DNA from: Bremerella cremea
GTDB taxonomy: Bacteria > Planctomycetota > Planctomycetia > Pirellulales > Pirellulaceae
Reading direction: 5' to 3'
Assembly: GCF_003335505.1 (NCBI RefSeq)
Contig: NZ_QPEX01000038.1
Span: forward strand, 1 to 37,024
DNA length: 37,024 bases
The notes beneath the pieces were generated by a model. The model was not told where the DNA came from, ran no database searches, and worked only from the letters and a program-made list of their open reading frames with translations. Shown here piece by piece: positions 8,459 to 15,740 of this stretch; position 1 is the stretch's first letter, and the number at the start of each line of letters is the position of its first letter. Made by a program: the position numbers and the translations under genes.

Positions 8459-8570
8459 CTTATTGATTCCTGCGCGGGTAATCCAACATGGCTACGGACC
8501 GATTTGCCACGAATCCGAGGCTTCCGTTGGGCGTCCCTATTGGATTGATGACGCAGACCTTAATAGGTTG
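8459..8570 (+). repeat. Degenerate interspersed repeat, copy B
   Basis: Second copy of the element at 7297-7402, same orientation. It fills nearly all of the space between the PPK2 start (8416) and the stop codon of the DUF5690 gene (8560-8562), and overlaps the last few bases of the latter. The downstream palindrome and CCTACG tail seen after copy A are absent here. Any PPK2 promoter must lie in or beside this repeat. Confidence 0.5.
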
Positions 8571-9918
8571 TATCCGCTGCAGGTTGATTTCCCAAGCCGG
8601 GAGTCGGTTGGGCCAGCATGTCCGCTTCGCGGGCCAGGCGTTCTTCGCGAATGAAGTACCACCCGCTTACCCACAACGAAACGAAACCCACCACCGCCAA
8701 GGTAAGCGAGAAGCTTTGAAAGAACTCTAACCGAGATTGCTCAGCCTTCCAGAGATCTTTGTAAACTTGAATCGCCGTCGAACCGGTATAGCCTAGCGAG
8801 TCGATCAAATAGATCGCGAAGACCGAAGTTCCCGAGGCCCTGGTAGCTGCGAAGATGCGATCGAACAGCACGGTATACGGCACATAGGCCAGGTACGAAC
8901 CCAGCCCAATGAAGATCATCCAGTTCAAACCGCTGATCCACTGAGCTCGAAACAAAAGGGTCGTTCCGCCGAGCATGACAACCCCAGTTAGCATGATCGC
9001 AAAGGTGGCTACCAGGGCGTGCCGGTTATGGCGAAAGAAGCTGAGCGCTGCCAAAGTGAAGGCAATCGTGATGGCACTTACCACTTCCACTTTGGTAAAG
9101 ATCGCCGGCACATTGGCCAAGCCCAACTCGTGCAAAAGATCGGCGGCGTAGTTGTCGCGAAAATCGCGGAACGATGTAAGCAGCACGTAAATAAAGCTGA
9201 GCAAAATCAATCCCAACGAGAAATGGGCCAGGAACGACCATTGATCTTTCGAAGTCATCGCCGAACGCTGCGAACGTTCTTGCTGATCGTTTAAATCAGG
9301 CTGGGGCAGGGCGTCCAACAGCCAAGCCGAGACCGCCAGCGGAGGCAAGAAGACAAGCCCGGTCCAAAACGGCATCCAAAATTGATCAACCCCGCCGACC
9401 TCTAAGACGCGATGGCCAATATCTTTCACGGCTCCCGTCGCGAAGATATACGAACAACTGAGCGTGGCCACCATAATCTCGGTAGCGCGTCTTCCTTCCA
9501 GGTAGCGCATCGCCAGGCCCCACACCATGCCCAGGGGCAAGCCGTTGGCAAAGATCGCGGCCACTTTCCAGGCGTTGGGCAGCAATGCGAAACCAAGCAG
9601 CGCGGCCTGGGCAAAGCCAATCAGCCCCAGCATAGCGACCAGCAGGTTCTCGCGACGAAGCTGCGAACAAAACTTGATGCCGATATATTTCGACAACGCA
9701 TAACCGAAAAGCTGCCCCAACACCAACGCGGTTTTCAACTGCACGCCGGTGCCGCCAAAGACGAGCCCATCGTAGGTCGCCACCGTAAACGGTTTGCGAA
9801 AGGCATACATGCAGAAGTAAACCGAAAACGAGGTGGCCGACGCAAACAATATCGTGACCCAAGGGCTGGCTCGCATTAGTCGATCGTGCAGCGCGCGGCT
9901 ACCACGTAGCTGGATCAT
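8560..9918 (-). CDS. DUF5690 multi-spanning membrane protein (MFS-like transporter)
   Basis: 452 residues from the ATG at 9918. The open frame runs another 112 codons upstream, but those codons lie inside the regulator gene and are not membrane-like. The family signature YFCMYAFRKPF is at residues 34-44, followed by LKTALVLGQLFGYALSKYIGIK, the conserved second-helix region of DUF5690. Roughly 11-12 hydrophobic helices follow, with a polar loop after about residue 230. The fold is MFS-like, so transport is likely, but no substrate is established. Its ATG overlaps the stop codon of the XylR-like regulator (ATGA, 9915-9918), which implies translational coupling and suggests sugar or sugar-derivative uptake sensed by that regulator. 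The last bases overlap repeat copy B. Confidence 0.85.
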   Translation of the reverse strand: MIQLRGSRALHDRLMRASPWVTILFASATSFSVYFCMYAFRKPFTVATYDGLVFGGTGVQLKTALVLGQLFGYALSKYIGIKFCSQLRRENLLVAMLGLIGFAQAALLGFALLPNAWKVAAIFANGLPLGMVWGLAMRYLEGRRATEIMVATLSCSYIFATGAVKDIGHRVLEVGGVDQFWMPFWTGLVFLPPLAVSAWLLDALPQPDLNDQQERSQRSAMTSKDQWSFLAHFSLGLILLSFIYVLLTSFRDFRDNYAADLLHELGLANVPAIFTKVEVVSAITIAFTLAALSFFRHNRHALVATFAIMLTGVVMLGGTTLLFRAQWISGLNWMIFIGLGSYLAYVPYTVLFDRIFAATRASGTSVFAIYLIDSLGYTGSTAIQVYKDLWKAEQSRLEFFQSFSLTLAVVGFVSLWVSGWYFIREERLAREADMLAQPTPGLGNQPAADTTY

Positions 9919-11069
9919 TGCAGCCGCCTCATTTGTCGGTATTCCGAGGGAGACATTTTCATCTCGCGACGAAACGCGCGGCACATGACTTCCGGCGAAT
10001 CGAAACCGCAGCGGGCCGCAATTTCTGACATCGATAACACGGAACGCCCCAGCAGTTCCCGAGCGGCATCGAGCCGGACAGCGAGGATCTGTTTGCTGGG
10101 AGAGGTTTCGAGATAACGATCGAAAAGCTGTTCGAGTAGTCGCCGCGAAGTGCCAGCGTTCTCGGCCAGGTCGGCCACTTGAATGGGGCGATGGTAGTTG
10201 TCGCGTACGAAACGCAACGCATGAACAAGCCGTTGATCGGGCAACACGGTCCAATCGGTCGACTGTTCGGAAATGACATTCGTCGGAGAAACGGTCACCA
10301 ACTCGCTTCCGTCCGCTTCGCCGTGCATGATCCGATCGAGCAGCTTGGCGGCGTTGTGCCCTACCGTATGGGCGGCGTTGTCGAGCATCGACAGTTTGGG
10401 GCGGGTGATGCCGCTGGCCAATTCGTCGTACTCGCCGGCCAGCACCGCAATGGCGTCGGGAACTCCCAGGCCAACCAGCTTGGCCGCTTCAATTAACTGT
10501 CGAGATGTTTGTGTATCGATCGCCAACACGGCGCAGGGCGTTGGCAATGTCTTCAGCCAACTGCCCAACAGACGCAATTGGTCGATCCACGGTTGCTGCG
10601 AATCGATTCCGCTGGGCGGGTAATTAAAACAGGGGTAGCCTGCGTTTGACAGATACTGGGCATACGCGCGCCCGAATAAGTCGTCGTAATAATTGGGCCG
10701 CCAAGGCGATCCGCAATAGGCAAAGTGCGTGTACTTCTTCTCTAGGTAATATTTAGCTGCCAAACGACCGCTCTCTTCTTCGTCGAGCGTGCAGCGGGCG
10801 ATGACGCCGTTGCCGTAGTCGTACCACGAGACATTCACGCAAGGGATGCCTAACGCCAGGATCTCGTCGGCCAGGGTGGGATTATTGACGCGGGCAATGA
10901 TGCCGTCGCCTTGCCAGCCTTTGGGCACCCTCAATGGCTCGTACTTACCCCTTGGTTCGAGAAAGACGTTCCAAGGTTCACCGCATTCGTCGAGGTAACT
11001 GGCAATTCCACGCACCATTCCCGCACCCCAACCGGTTGAGGTTTCGATGAGAACGACCACGTTTTTCAT
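9915..11069 (-). CDS. XylR-like AraC-family transcriptional regulator
   Basis: 384 residues. Residues about 1-265 resemble a LacI/periplasmic-binding-protein-type ligand domain: VVVLIETSTGWGAGMVRGI at the start, and the GDGIIARV and HFAYCG beta segments. Residues about 275-384 form an AraC-type DNA-binding domain with two helix-turn-helix units, including IQVADLAENAGTSRRLLEQ and MSEIAARCGFDSPEVMCRAF. This is the layout of E. coli XylR and many planctomycete homologues that respond to sugars. The ATG at 11069 has AGAGGGG about 8 nt upstream; 18 further in-frame codons upstream are judged untranslated. The downstream DUF5690 gene starts within its stop codon. Whether xylose is the effector is unknown. 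Confidence 0.9.
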   Translation of the reverse strand: MKNVVVLIETSTGWGAGMVRGIASYLDECGEPWNVFLEPRGKYEPLRVPKGWQGDGIIARVNNPTLADEILALGIPCVNVSWYDYGNGVIARCTLDEEESGRLAAKYYLEKKYTHFAYCGSPWRPNYYDDLFGRAYAQYLSNAGYPCFNYPPSGIDSQQPWIDQLRLLGSWLKTLPTPCAVLAIDTQTSRQLIEAAKLVGLGVPDAIAVLAGEYDELASGITRPKLSMLDNAAHTVGHNAAKLLDRIMHGEADGSELVTVSPTNVISEQSTDWTVLPDQRLVHALRFVRDNYHRPIQVADLAENAGTSRRLLEQLFDRYLETSPSKQILAVRLDAARELLGRSVLSMSEIAARCGFDSPEVMCRAFRREMKMSPSEYRQMRRLQ

Positions 11070-11456
11070 GCAGTATTCCCCTCTGCCAAGCGGCCTTAAA
11101 CAATTGATTAGCGTGGTGCGCAATTCGTCAGGAGCGGTACCTGAACCGGATCTTCATTTTGCCCAACAAAAGCGTGGAACGTGACTGGCGAATGTGCAAT
11201 TAACGAGAATTTAATAATCCTAAGAGGGTTAATCGAAGGTTTTTATGAAGTGCGCATATGATCAACATCAATGCGCAAAGATCGGTAGTGTATCGCGGAA
11301 ATCGTTTGCAAAATAGCGATCGTCACGCTGGCACCTTGGCTGAGATCGGAACAGAAAAGAGCTGCTGGGTGCCTTGGGTGCTGGCGTGATCTTGATTTCA
11401 TTTTATCCATCGTAGTTTCTCGATCCTCAATGTGCGCCTCGTGGAGAAAGAGTTTT
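11070..11456. promoter_or_regulatory. Divergent intergenic region
   Basis: 387 bp separate the XylR-like gene (minus) from the DUF1559 gene (plus), so it must contain both promoters unless one gene is silent. It is AT-rich around 11200-11250 and contains the inverted repeat at 11251-11277. I could not place -35/-10 elements with confidence. Confidence 0.5.
11251..11277. promoter_or_regulatory. Inverted repeat, candidate operator
   Basis: TGCGCAT (11251-11257) and ATGCGCA (11271-11277) are exact inverse copies separated by 13 bp, so centre-to-centre spacing is 20 bp, about two helical turns. A further GTGCGCA lies near 11117. A dimeric regulator reading both half-sites on one DNA face would fit, and the adjacent XylR-like protein is the natural candidate. 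This is inference. Confidence 0.35.
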
Positions 11457-12560
11457 ATGTTTCGTCAAAACAGAACATCCGGCTTCACGCTTGTGGAATT
11501 GCTGGTAGTGATCGCGATTATTGGCGTTTTGATCAGTTTGCTCTTGCCGGCAGTGCAGCAAGCACGGGAAGCGGCTCGGCGAATGCAATGTACCAACAAC
11601 CTCAAACAGTTGACGTTGGCGAGCCATTTGTATCACGACATCAACAAAGCCACGCCACTGCACATGCACCGTTCTGCCCACGACTACGGCGGCGGCAATT
11701 CAGGCAACCTTTCGTGGTACTATGGTATTTTGCCGAGCGTCGAAGAAACGGCCGCATTCAACTTTGTGCCATCCGAGGCTTCTGGCGCTGGCTATTCCTG
11801 GAATGGGCTGGTCAATGGAGATACGGAACTAGGGAAGATCGCCCGCGTTCCGATAGAGACGTTTGTTTGCCCCAGCGAAAGTGTCACCAACAACAACATT
11901 TCGGGCCTAGCGAACTTCAGCTATGTGGCCAACGCTGGTCCGCCGCGTCAATTGAAATTGCCCATCGGCGGAACGAGCAGTTCTTCGCGGGGCTTTATCT
12001 CGCACTCGCGCATGTCGCAAACCGGCCCTGGCACGGCAAATTGCCAAGGTGAATGGCTGGCCGGTTCCAATCATACCGTTGCGTTCAAAGACATCACCGA
12101 CGGTCTTTCGAACACCGCCGCCATGAGCGAATCGCTGGTCAACGATGGGCAAGGGAACCATCCTGACAAACGCCGCAACTTGTATTACACCGGTTCGGCG
12201 ATGATTCAGCAGCCAGGGGCTGACATTCGGGCTGTGGTCGCCGATGGCTTGGCGAACCATGCCAACTGGAAAGATTGGAGCCAATACAAAGGGCTCACTT
12301 GGTTGTACACCAGCAGTTGGGAGAAGCATCTCTACAACCACGTGTTTCCTCCAAACACGATATCGATTCCTGGTTACAACACCGATTGGTTCCGCTGCAG
12401 CGAAGCCGATGGAGCAATCACGCCGTCGTCGAATCACCCAGGCGGAGTTCAAGTTGCGTTGGCCGACGGATCGGTTCGGTTTGTCCCCGATACGATCAAC
12501 ATCGATGTTTGGTGGGCCCTCGGTTCGTCCAACTCTGGCGATATCGTCGGAGAGTATTAA
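11457..12560 (+). CDS. DUF1559 prepilin-like protein with H-X9-DG tail
   Basis: 367 residues from the ATG at 11457, preceded by GGAGAAAGAG. The N-terminus is a type IV pilin/type II secretion pseudopilin signal: GFTLVELLVVIAIIGVL with cleavage expected after Gly9, then the helix ending in QQAREAARRMQC. The remainder is the DUF1559 (SBP_bac_10) domain, hugely expanded in planctomycetes. Near the C-terminus the H-X9-DG motif is intact (His-Pro-Gly-Gly through Ala-Asp-Gly-Ser). The protein should be processed by a prepilin peptidase and displayed at the envelope; its precise function is unknown. A small lipoprotein gene follows after 104 bp, a common arrangement. The gap contains near-repeats GCCGATCGGC (12596-12605) and GCCGGTCGGC (12616-12625), which could pair as a weak attenuating hairpin. 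Confidence 0.93.
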   Translation: MFRQNRTSGFTLVELLVVIAIIGVLISLLLPAVQQAREAARRMQCTNNLKQLTLASHLYHDINKATPLHMHRSAHDYGGGNSGNLSWYYGILPSVEETAAFNFVPSEASGAGYSWNGLVNGDTELGKIARVPIETFVCPSESVTNNNISGLANFSYVANAGPPRQLKLPIGGTSSSSRGFISHSRMSQTGPGTANCQGEWLAGSNHTVAFKDITDGLSNTAAMSESLVNDGQGNHPDKRRNLYYTGSAMIQQPGADIRAVVADGLANHANWKDWSQYKGLTWLYTSSWEKHLYNHVFPPNTISIPGYNTDWFRCSEADGAITPSSNHPGGVQVALADGSVRFVPDTINIDVWWALGSSNSGDIVGEY

Positions 12561-12664
12561 CAGCCTCAACACAGGACGAGAGGCATCCCTGCCAAGCCGA
12601 TCGGCCACATAAGGCGCCGGTCGGCCGGTTCTCCGGAATTTGTTACCTTCCCTATAAAACAACG

Positions 12665-13141
12665 ATGAAAAACAAACACTTGACTAAACGGAACGCTCAG
12701 ACGCGAGGCGTTCTGTACTTCGCGCTGCTAGGCTGCATCTTGGGTGGGAGCGGCTGCGAGTACCAAAGCACGGCACTCAACGATCGAATGGCCGACTTTC
12801 AATATTCGGTCGATTCTTTAAGCCAAGAGATGATCACACGGCTGAAGTCGGCTCATATTGGCCCAGCCCGTAAGAAGAGTTCCGCGAACTCTCGGGCGTC
12901 GCAGGTCAGCCAGATGGAAGCCGACCGTGGCGGAGATGGCGACCGGCCAGATCCTAATAGTGTGACCGCGATTGCCGTCGACTGCGCGGCAAAAATTAAG
13001 CACATGCAATCGCTGAAAGAAGATGACGGCGCCGTCGATGCGGTTCTCAAGCAGGTTAACGCCGCCACCGACATCAAAGAAGACGTCCGCAAAGCATTTG
13101 CGGAATCGTTGCAGGAAGAATTGAACGAAAACCCTTCGTAG
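12665..13141 (+). CDS. Small secreted lipoprotein, hypothetical
   Basis: 158 residues starting at ATG 12665. The frame is open far upstream, but that part lies antisense or out of frame to the DUF1559 gene. A signal peptide ends in a lipobox, LGGSGC, so lipid attachment at that Cys (about residue 31) is predicted. The mature part is polar, with a Ser/Arg/Asp-rich low-complexity middle and a helical C-terminal half containing one more Cys. I recognise no domain. Small lipoproteins directly downstream of DUF1559 genes recur in planctomycetes, so a partnership is likely though unproven. No clear Shine-Dalgarno is visible. Confidence 0.75.
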   Translation: MKNKHLTKRNAQTRGVLYFALLGCILGGSGCEYQSTALNDRMADFQYSVDSLSQEMITRLKSAHIGPARKKSSANSRASQVSQMEADRGGDGDRPDPNSVTAIAVDCAAKIKHMQSLKEDDGAVDAVLKQVNAATDIKEDVRKAFAESLQEELNENPS

Positions 13142-13170
13142 CCGCTGTCGGCACGGCGATCAATTTGCGT

Positions 13171-13198
13171 GGCATGCGTCGCCGGCGGCGACCATGCC
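13171..13198. terminator. Bidirectional hairpin between convergent genes
   Basis: GGCATG, a bulged C, GTCGCC, loop GGC, then GGCGAC and CATGCC form a 12-bp GC-rich stem with one bulge. It fills most of the 58-bp gap between the convergent lipoprotein and Fur-family genes, where a shared terminator is expected. No T-tract follows. Confidence 0.6.
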
Positions 13199-13199
13199 C

Positions 13200-13643
13200 T
13201 TAAAGGCAGGCGTTACAGTGCCCTTTGATCAGCACTTCGCCAAATTGGCCTGGCAGTTTTTGCCCCGACTTGTCGGGGACCAGTTCGATATGAAAGCCTG
13301 ACAAGCAGGTCACTTGGCCACAATCGACACACATGAAGTGGGGGTGGCCAGAGTTGCCTTGGGCATCTTGCGGCAGCAGTTCGAAGCGTCGAACGGAATC
13401 TCCCAAATCTAGCCGCGTCACCAAGCCAGACTCGTCCAGTTCGGTCAGCGAACGATAGATGGTAGACTTGTCGAACCCAAACTCCGCCAAATCGTCGGCG
13501 ACTTCCATCGGGCTAAGCGGCGTTTGATGATCGGCGAGCGACTGAATGACCGCGATGCGAGCCGCCGTACAGCGTAATCCGGCTGAGCGCAGTAAAGTTT
13601 TCGCCGCTTCGATCGAGAACTGAGTTTTGCGATTGCGTGCCAT
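13200..13643 (-). CDS. Fur-family metal-dependent transcriptional repressor
   Basis: 147 residues from the ATG at 13643; 18 upstream in-frame codons run into the promoter and are excluded. The N-terminal winged helix includes LRCTAARIAVIQSL and the recognition-helix region DKSTIYRSLTELDESGLV. The C-terminal part holds the structural zinc site of two Cys pairs, C105/C108 (CVDC) and C143/C146 (CNAC), and a regulatory-site-like H100-x-H102 pair with D82 and H39 as further possible ligands. The family senses Fe, Zn, Mn or peroxide; which one cannot be told from this sequence. A promoter with an overlapping inverted repeat lies at 13680-13708, consistent with autorepression. It is divergent from the dehydrogenase gene. 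Confidence 0.9.
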   Translation of the reverse strand: MARNRKTQFSIEAAKTLLRSAGLRCTAARIAVIQSLADHQTPLSPMEVADDLAEFGFDKSTIYRSLTELDESGLVTRLDLGDSVRRFELLPQDAQGNSGHPHFMCVDCGQVTCLSGFHIELVPDKSGQKLPGQFGEVLIKGHCNACL

Positions 13644-13679
13644 GGGGAGTGAACCTGAAATGGGGTGATGTACTTGGTT

Positions 13680-13708
13680 AATATATCGCACTTGCAACTT
13701 GCTTGCAA
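13680..13708 (-). promoter_or_regulatory. Promoter of the Fur-family gene with overlapping operator-like repeat
   Basis: Reading the minus strand: a TTGCAA -35 (13708-13703), exactly 17 bp of spacer, and a TATATT -10 (13685-13680), about 37 nt before the ATG at 13643. A second TTGCAA at 13697-13692 gives the pattern TTGCAA-N5-TTGCAA, an inverted repeat covering the -35 and spacer, ideal for a dimeric repressor to block polymerase. The repressor is most likely the Fur-family protein itself (inference). Confidence 0.6.
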
Positions 13709-13806
13709 ATCATTTGCCCAGTCAGTTCCCTTCTTTTCTGGTGGCTCGGCTTTCATTTCGACTTGTCACAACAGGGAAATGGGGGCTCCTCGGACAATGC
13801 GGGGGG

Positions 13807-13827
13807 TGCCCCTTGAGCAATGGGGCA
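13807..13827 (+). promoter_or_regulatory. Inverted repeat upstream of the dehydrogenase gene
   Basis: TGCCCC (13807-13812) and GGGGCA (13822-13827) pair around the 9-nt loop TTGAGCAAT. It ends 46 bp before the dehydrogenase ATG, so it may lie in the 5' leader or act as an operator in the Fur/dehydrogenase divergent region. Confidence 0.35.
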
Positions 13828-13873
13828 AGCTAAGGCAGATTGTACTTTTGCCGCCTCACGGAAAGGATGTTTC

Positions 13874-14809
13874 ATGAAGGTTTCCATTGTCGGCGTCGGC
13901 AAGGTAGGGGTCACGCTCGGATATGCCGTGGTGACGAAGAGTTTGGCCAGCGAGTTGGTATTGGTGAGCCGCAGCGCTGGTCGAACGCGCGGAGAATCGC
14001 TCGACTTGCAACACGCAGCGGCGCTTTCGCCAGGTCGCGTAGCGGTTCGCTCAGGCGATCTCGAAGCGACCAAGAACTCGCAAGTGGTCGTCCTGGCCTT
14101 GGCCGAATCGGCGGAGAAAGGGGGTAACGCGCTGGACCGCATTGCGTCGGCGGAACCGAACGCCCGACTGTTTCAAGCGGTGGTTCCGAAACTGGCCGAG
14201 TTGAGCCCTGAAGCGATCTTGTTGATCGTTTCTAACCCGGTCGACGTGCTGACTTACGCCACGCTCAAGCTATCGGGCTTTCCGGCGAACCGTGTCATTG
14301 GGACAGGCACGTTGATCGATAGTGCTCGATTTCGCTCGTTGTTATCGGCATACTACAACATCCATTCCGACGACATTCGCGCCTACATCTTAGGAGAACA
14401 TGGCGACTCGCAGTTTCCGGTGCTGAGTGCGGTTTTCGCCGGGGGTTGGCACATGGGGCAAGACCCGGTGGTCAAGCAACTGTTTGAGAAAACCTTGAAT
14501 GTCGCCCCGGAAGTTTTTCTCTCGAAGGGGTACACCAATTTCGCGGTGGCCAGCGCCGCAGCAATGATTTTGGAAGCGATTCAAGACAATTCGCATCACA
14601 CCATGCCGGTTTCGACCTTGGTGCAAGGGTACTACGGCATCGAAGATGTCTGCCTCTCGCTGCCGGCGGTGATTGGGCGAAATGGTATTACGCAAACCTT
14701 GAAGATCGCCCTGAACGAGGAAGAACAAGCGCAACTGCTCCACTCGGCTCGCCAGTTAAGCGCAGTCAATGCTCGCCTGGCCTCGTTCTGGCAGGGGGAT
14801 TCCCGTTAG
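13874..14809 (+). CDS. Lactate/malate dehydrogenase family protein, probably NADP-preferring
   Basis: 311 residues, normal family length, with AAAGGATG just upstream of the ATG. The Rossmann motif is G7-V-G9-K-V-G12. Catalytic residues are present by family alignment: loop Arg89 (equivalent to Arg109 of LDH), D149 and R152 in IDSAR, and H176 in GEHGDS. Two features are unusual. The acidic residue that normally ends the second beta strand and binds the NAD ribose is replaced by S32-R33-S34, which resembles the phosphate-binding pattern of NADP-dependent malate dehydrogenases. The substrate loop (about residues 77-89) appears about four residues longer and lacks the usual specificity signature, so lactate versus malate cannot be decided. 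The 18 in-frame codons upstream of 13874 are excluded. Confidence 0.88.
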   Translation: MKVSIVGVGKVGVTLGYAVVTKSLASELVLVSRSAGRTRGESLDLQHAAALSPGRVAVRSGDLEATKNSQVVVLALAESAEKGGNALDRIASAEPNARLFQAVVPKLAELSPEAILLIVSNPVDVLTYATLKLSGFPANRVIGTGTLIDSARFRSLLSAYYNIHSDDIRAYILGEHGDSQFPVLSAVFAGGWHMGQDPVVKQLFEKTLNVAPEVFLSKGYTNFAVASAAAMILEAIQDNSHHTMPVSTLVQGYYGIEDVCLSLPAVIGRNGITQTLKIALNEEEQAQLLHSARQLSAVNARLASFWQGDSR

Positions 14810-14838
14810 CAATGCTGCCGGCAAAGGTTGCGTAATTG

Positions 14839-14877
14839 TTACAACTGTTTCCCTACCAGACGGGTGAACAATTGTAA
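14839..14877 (+). terminator. Hairpin downstream of the dehydrogenase gene
   Basis: TTACAA (14839-14844) pairs with TTGTAA (14872-14877), TGTT (14846-14849) with AACA (14867-14870), and CCC (14851-14853) with GGG (14862-14864), a long imperfect stem 29 bp after the stop codon. Its position suits a terminator. The AT-rich outer arms and lack of a T-tract also allow an operator role for the next gene. Confidence 0.45.
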
Positions 14878-15018
14878 GGCAAAAAGCTTGGCGGCCTTCT
14901 TGTCAGAATCGACCTAGGGTTAGAACAGCAATGCCCTATCTTTTCTAAATCCGCGCAGGCTGTGTCTCGCCTCGTCGGATGCTGCATCTCTTATCATTTT
15001 GCCTGTGAGAAAAGCACC

Positions 15019-15312
15019 GTGATTACTTCCAACCAAGAAGCCTTCGAGTTTTTGTACGATCGCTGGGGACTTGTATCGGTTCAAGTCATGATTAGCGCCG
15101 TATCTGCCTATGGAGCCGATACCGGTAGTGTGCAAGTACTAACGTTGCTGTCCGGCACGAGCGAAACGTTTAGCCACGAAGAAGAAAAAGCCTTGGTCCA
15201 GGCGATGCGTTATGTCGAAGAGAAATTGCCAAAGTGGCAAGAACAACGCGTCGTCGCGATGCCCGACGGCCAAACCCTGACGATTGACGGAGCGTTGGTA
15301 GCCGACGACTAG
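15019..15312 (+). CDS. Small cytoplasmic hypothetical protein
   Basis: 97 residues if translated from the GTG at 15019, preceded by the weak purine run GAGAAAAG. An alternative ATG at 14962 adds 19 residues (rich in Cys, Ser and His) that do not resemble a signal or the rest of the protein. The product is soluble and mixed alpha/beta with no membrane segment. It has an acidic helix (SHEEEKALVQAMRYVEEKL) and ends in a short beta-like DGQTLTIDG turn. I recognise no family. It is followed after 100 bp by a small membrane protein gene on the same strand. Confidence 0.5.
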   Translation: MITSNQEAFEFLYDRWGLVSVQVMISAVSAYGADTGSVQVLTLLSGTSETFSHEEEKALVQAMRYVEEKLPKWQEQRVVAMPDGQTLTIDGALVADD

Positions 15313-15412
15313 GCAAACGCTTCTCACAAGCAAAAAAAAACGACCCGGTCGATCCTGCGCGGCATAATTTGGTATCATCCAATATCTTCTTCCGCAAATC
15401 AGGATTCGATCG

Positions 15413-15697
15413 TTGCTGCGTCACCTATTGGCACCTTTGATATTGATAACCCTGCTGGTCGGGCTTGGTTCTTACTCAGGAGCCTTGCAGTGGTCTGGCT
15501 GGCAGGTTACGGCCTCGATACGATGGCAACAAGTGGGAGATGATCTCGGCTTCGACGTGACGATGCATCGCGTCTACTTGCAAATGCCAATAGCCGCCTT
15601 CCTAGGACTTCTATTGGTAACGGTGGTCGTCTTCACCGCGATCAGCTACTTTCTTTTTCGCCGCCGCGCCAATACGCAAGCTGCTGACGAGGCGTAA
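15413..15697 (+). CDS. Small two-helix membrane protein, hypothetical
   Basis: 94 residues from a TTG start with AGGA about 8 nt upstream; no ATG or GTG is suitably placed. Residues about 5-28 and 58-85 are hydrophobic membrane helices separated by a roughly 30-residue loop containing three Trp, and the C-terminus is a basic FRRR followed by a polar tail. This predicts a hairpin with the loop outside and both ends in the cytoplasm. No family recognised. It converges on the minus-strand gene ending at 15741. An imperfect direct repeat, CGTAACG..TTCTTCTG, occurs at 15693-15709 and 15724-15738 across its stop codon and the gap. Confidence 0.6.
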   Translation: MLRHLLAPLILITLLVGLGSYSGALQWSGWQVTASIRWQQVGDDLGFDVTMHRVYLQMPIAAFLGLLLVTVVVFTAISYFLFRRRANTQAADEA

Positions 15698-15740
15698 CGT
15701 TTTCTTCTGCGTGGCTGTGATACCGTAACGTTCTTCTGGC

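Noticed and set aside
11330..11350. Possible sigma-54 promoter (TGGCAC) before the DUF1559 gene
   Set aside because: The required TTGC at the correct -12 spacing is missing.
12275..12664. N-terminal extension of the small lipoprotein
   Set aside because: These codons lie in another frame of the DUF1559 gene; the signal peptide and lipobox start at 12665.
15332..15351. Minus-strand terminator made of CGACC-GGTCG next to nine A residues
   Set aside because: The stem is only 4-5 bp with a 1-3 nt loop and no minus-strand gene ends just upstream of it; the small plus-strand gene at 15413 lies in between.
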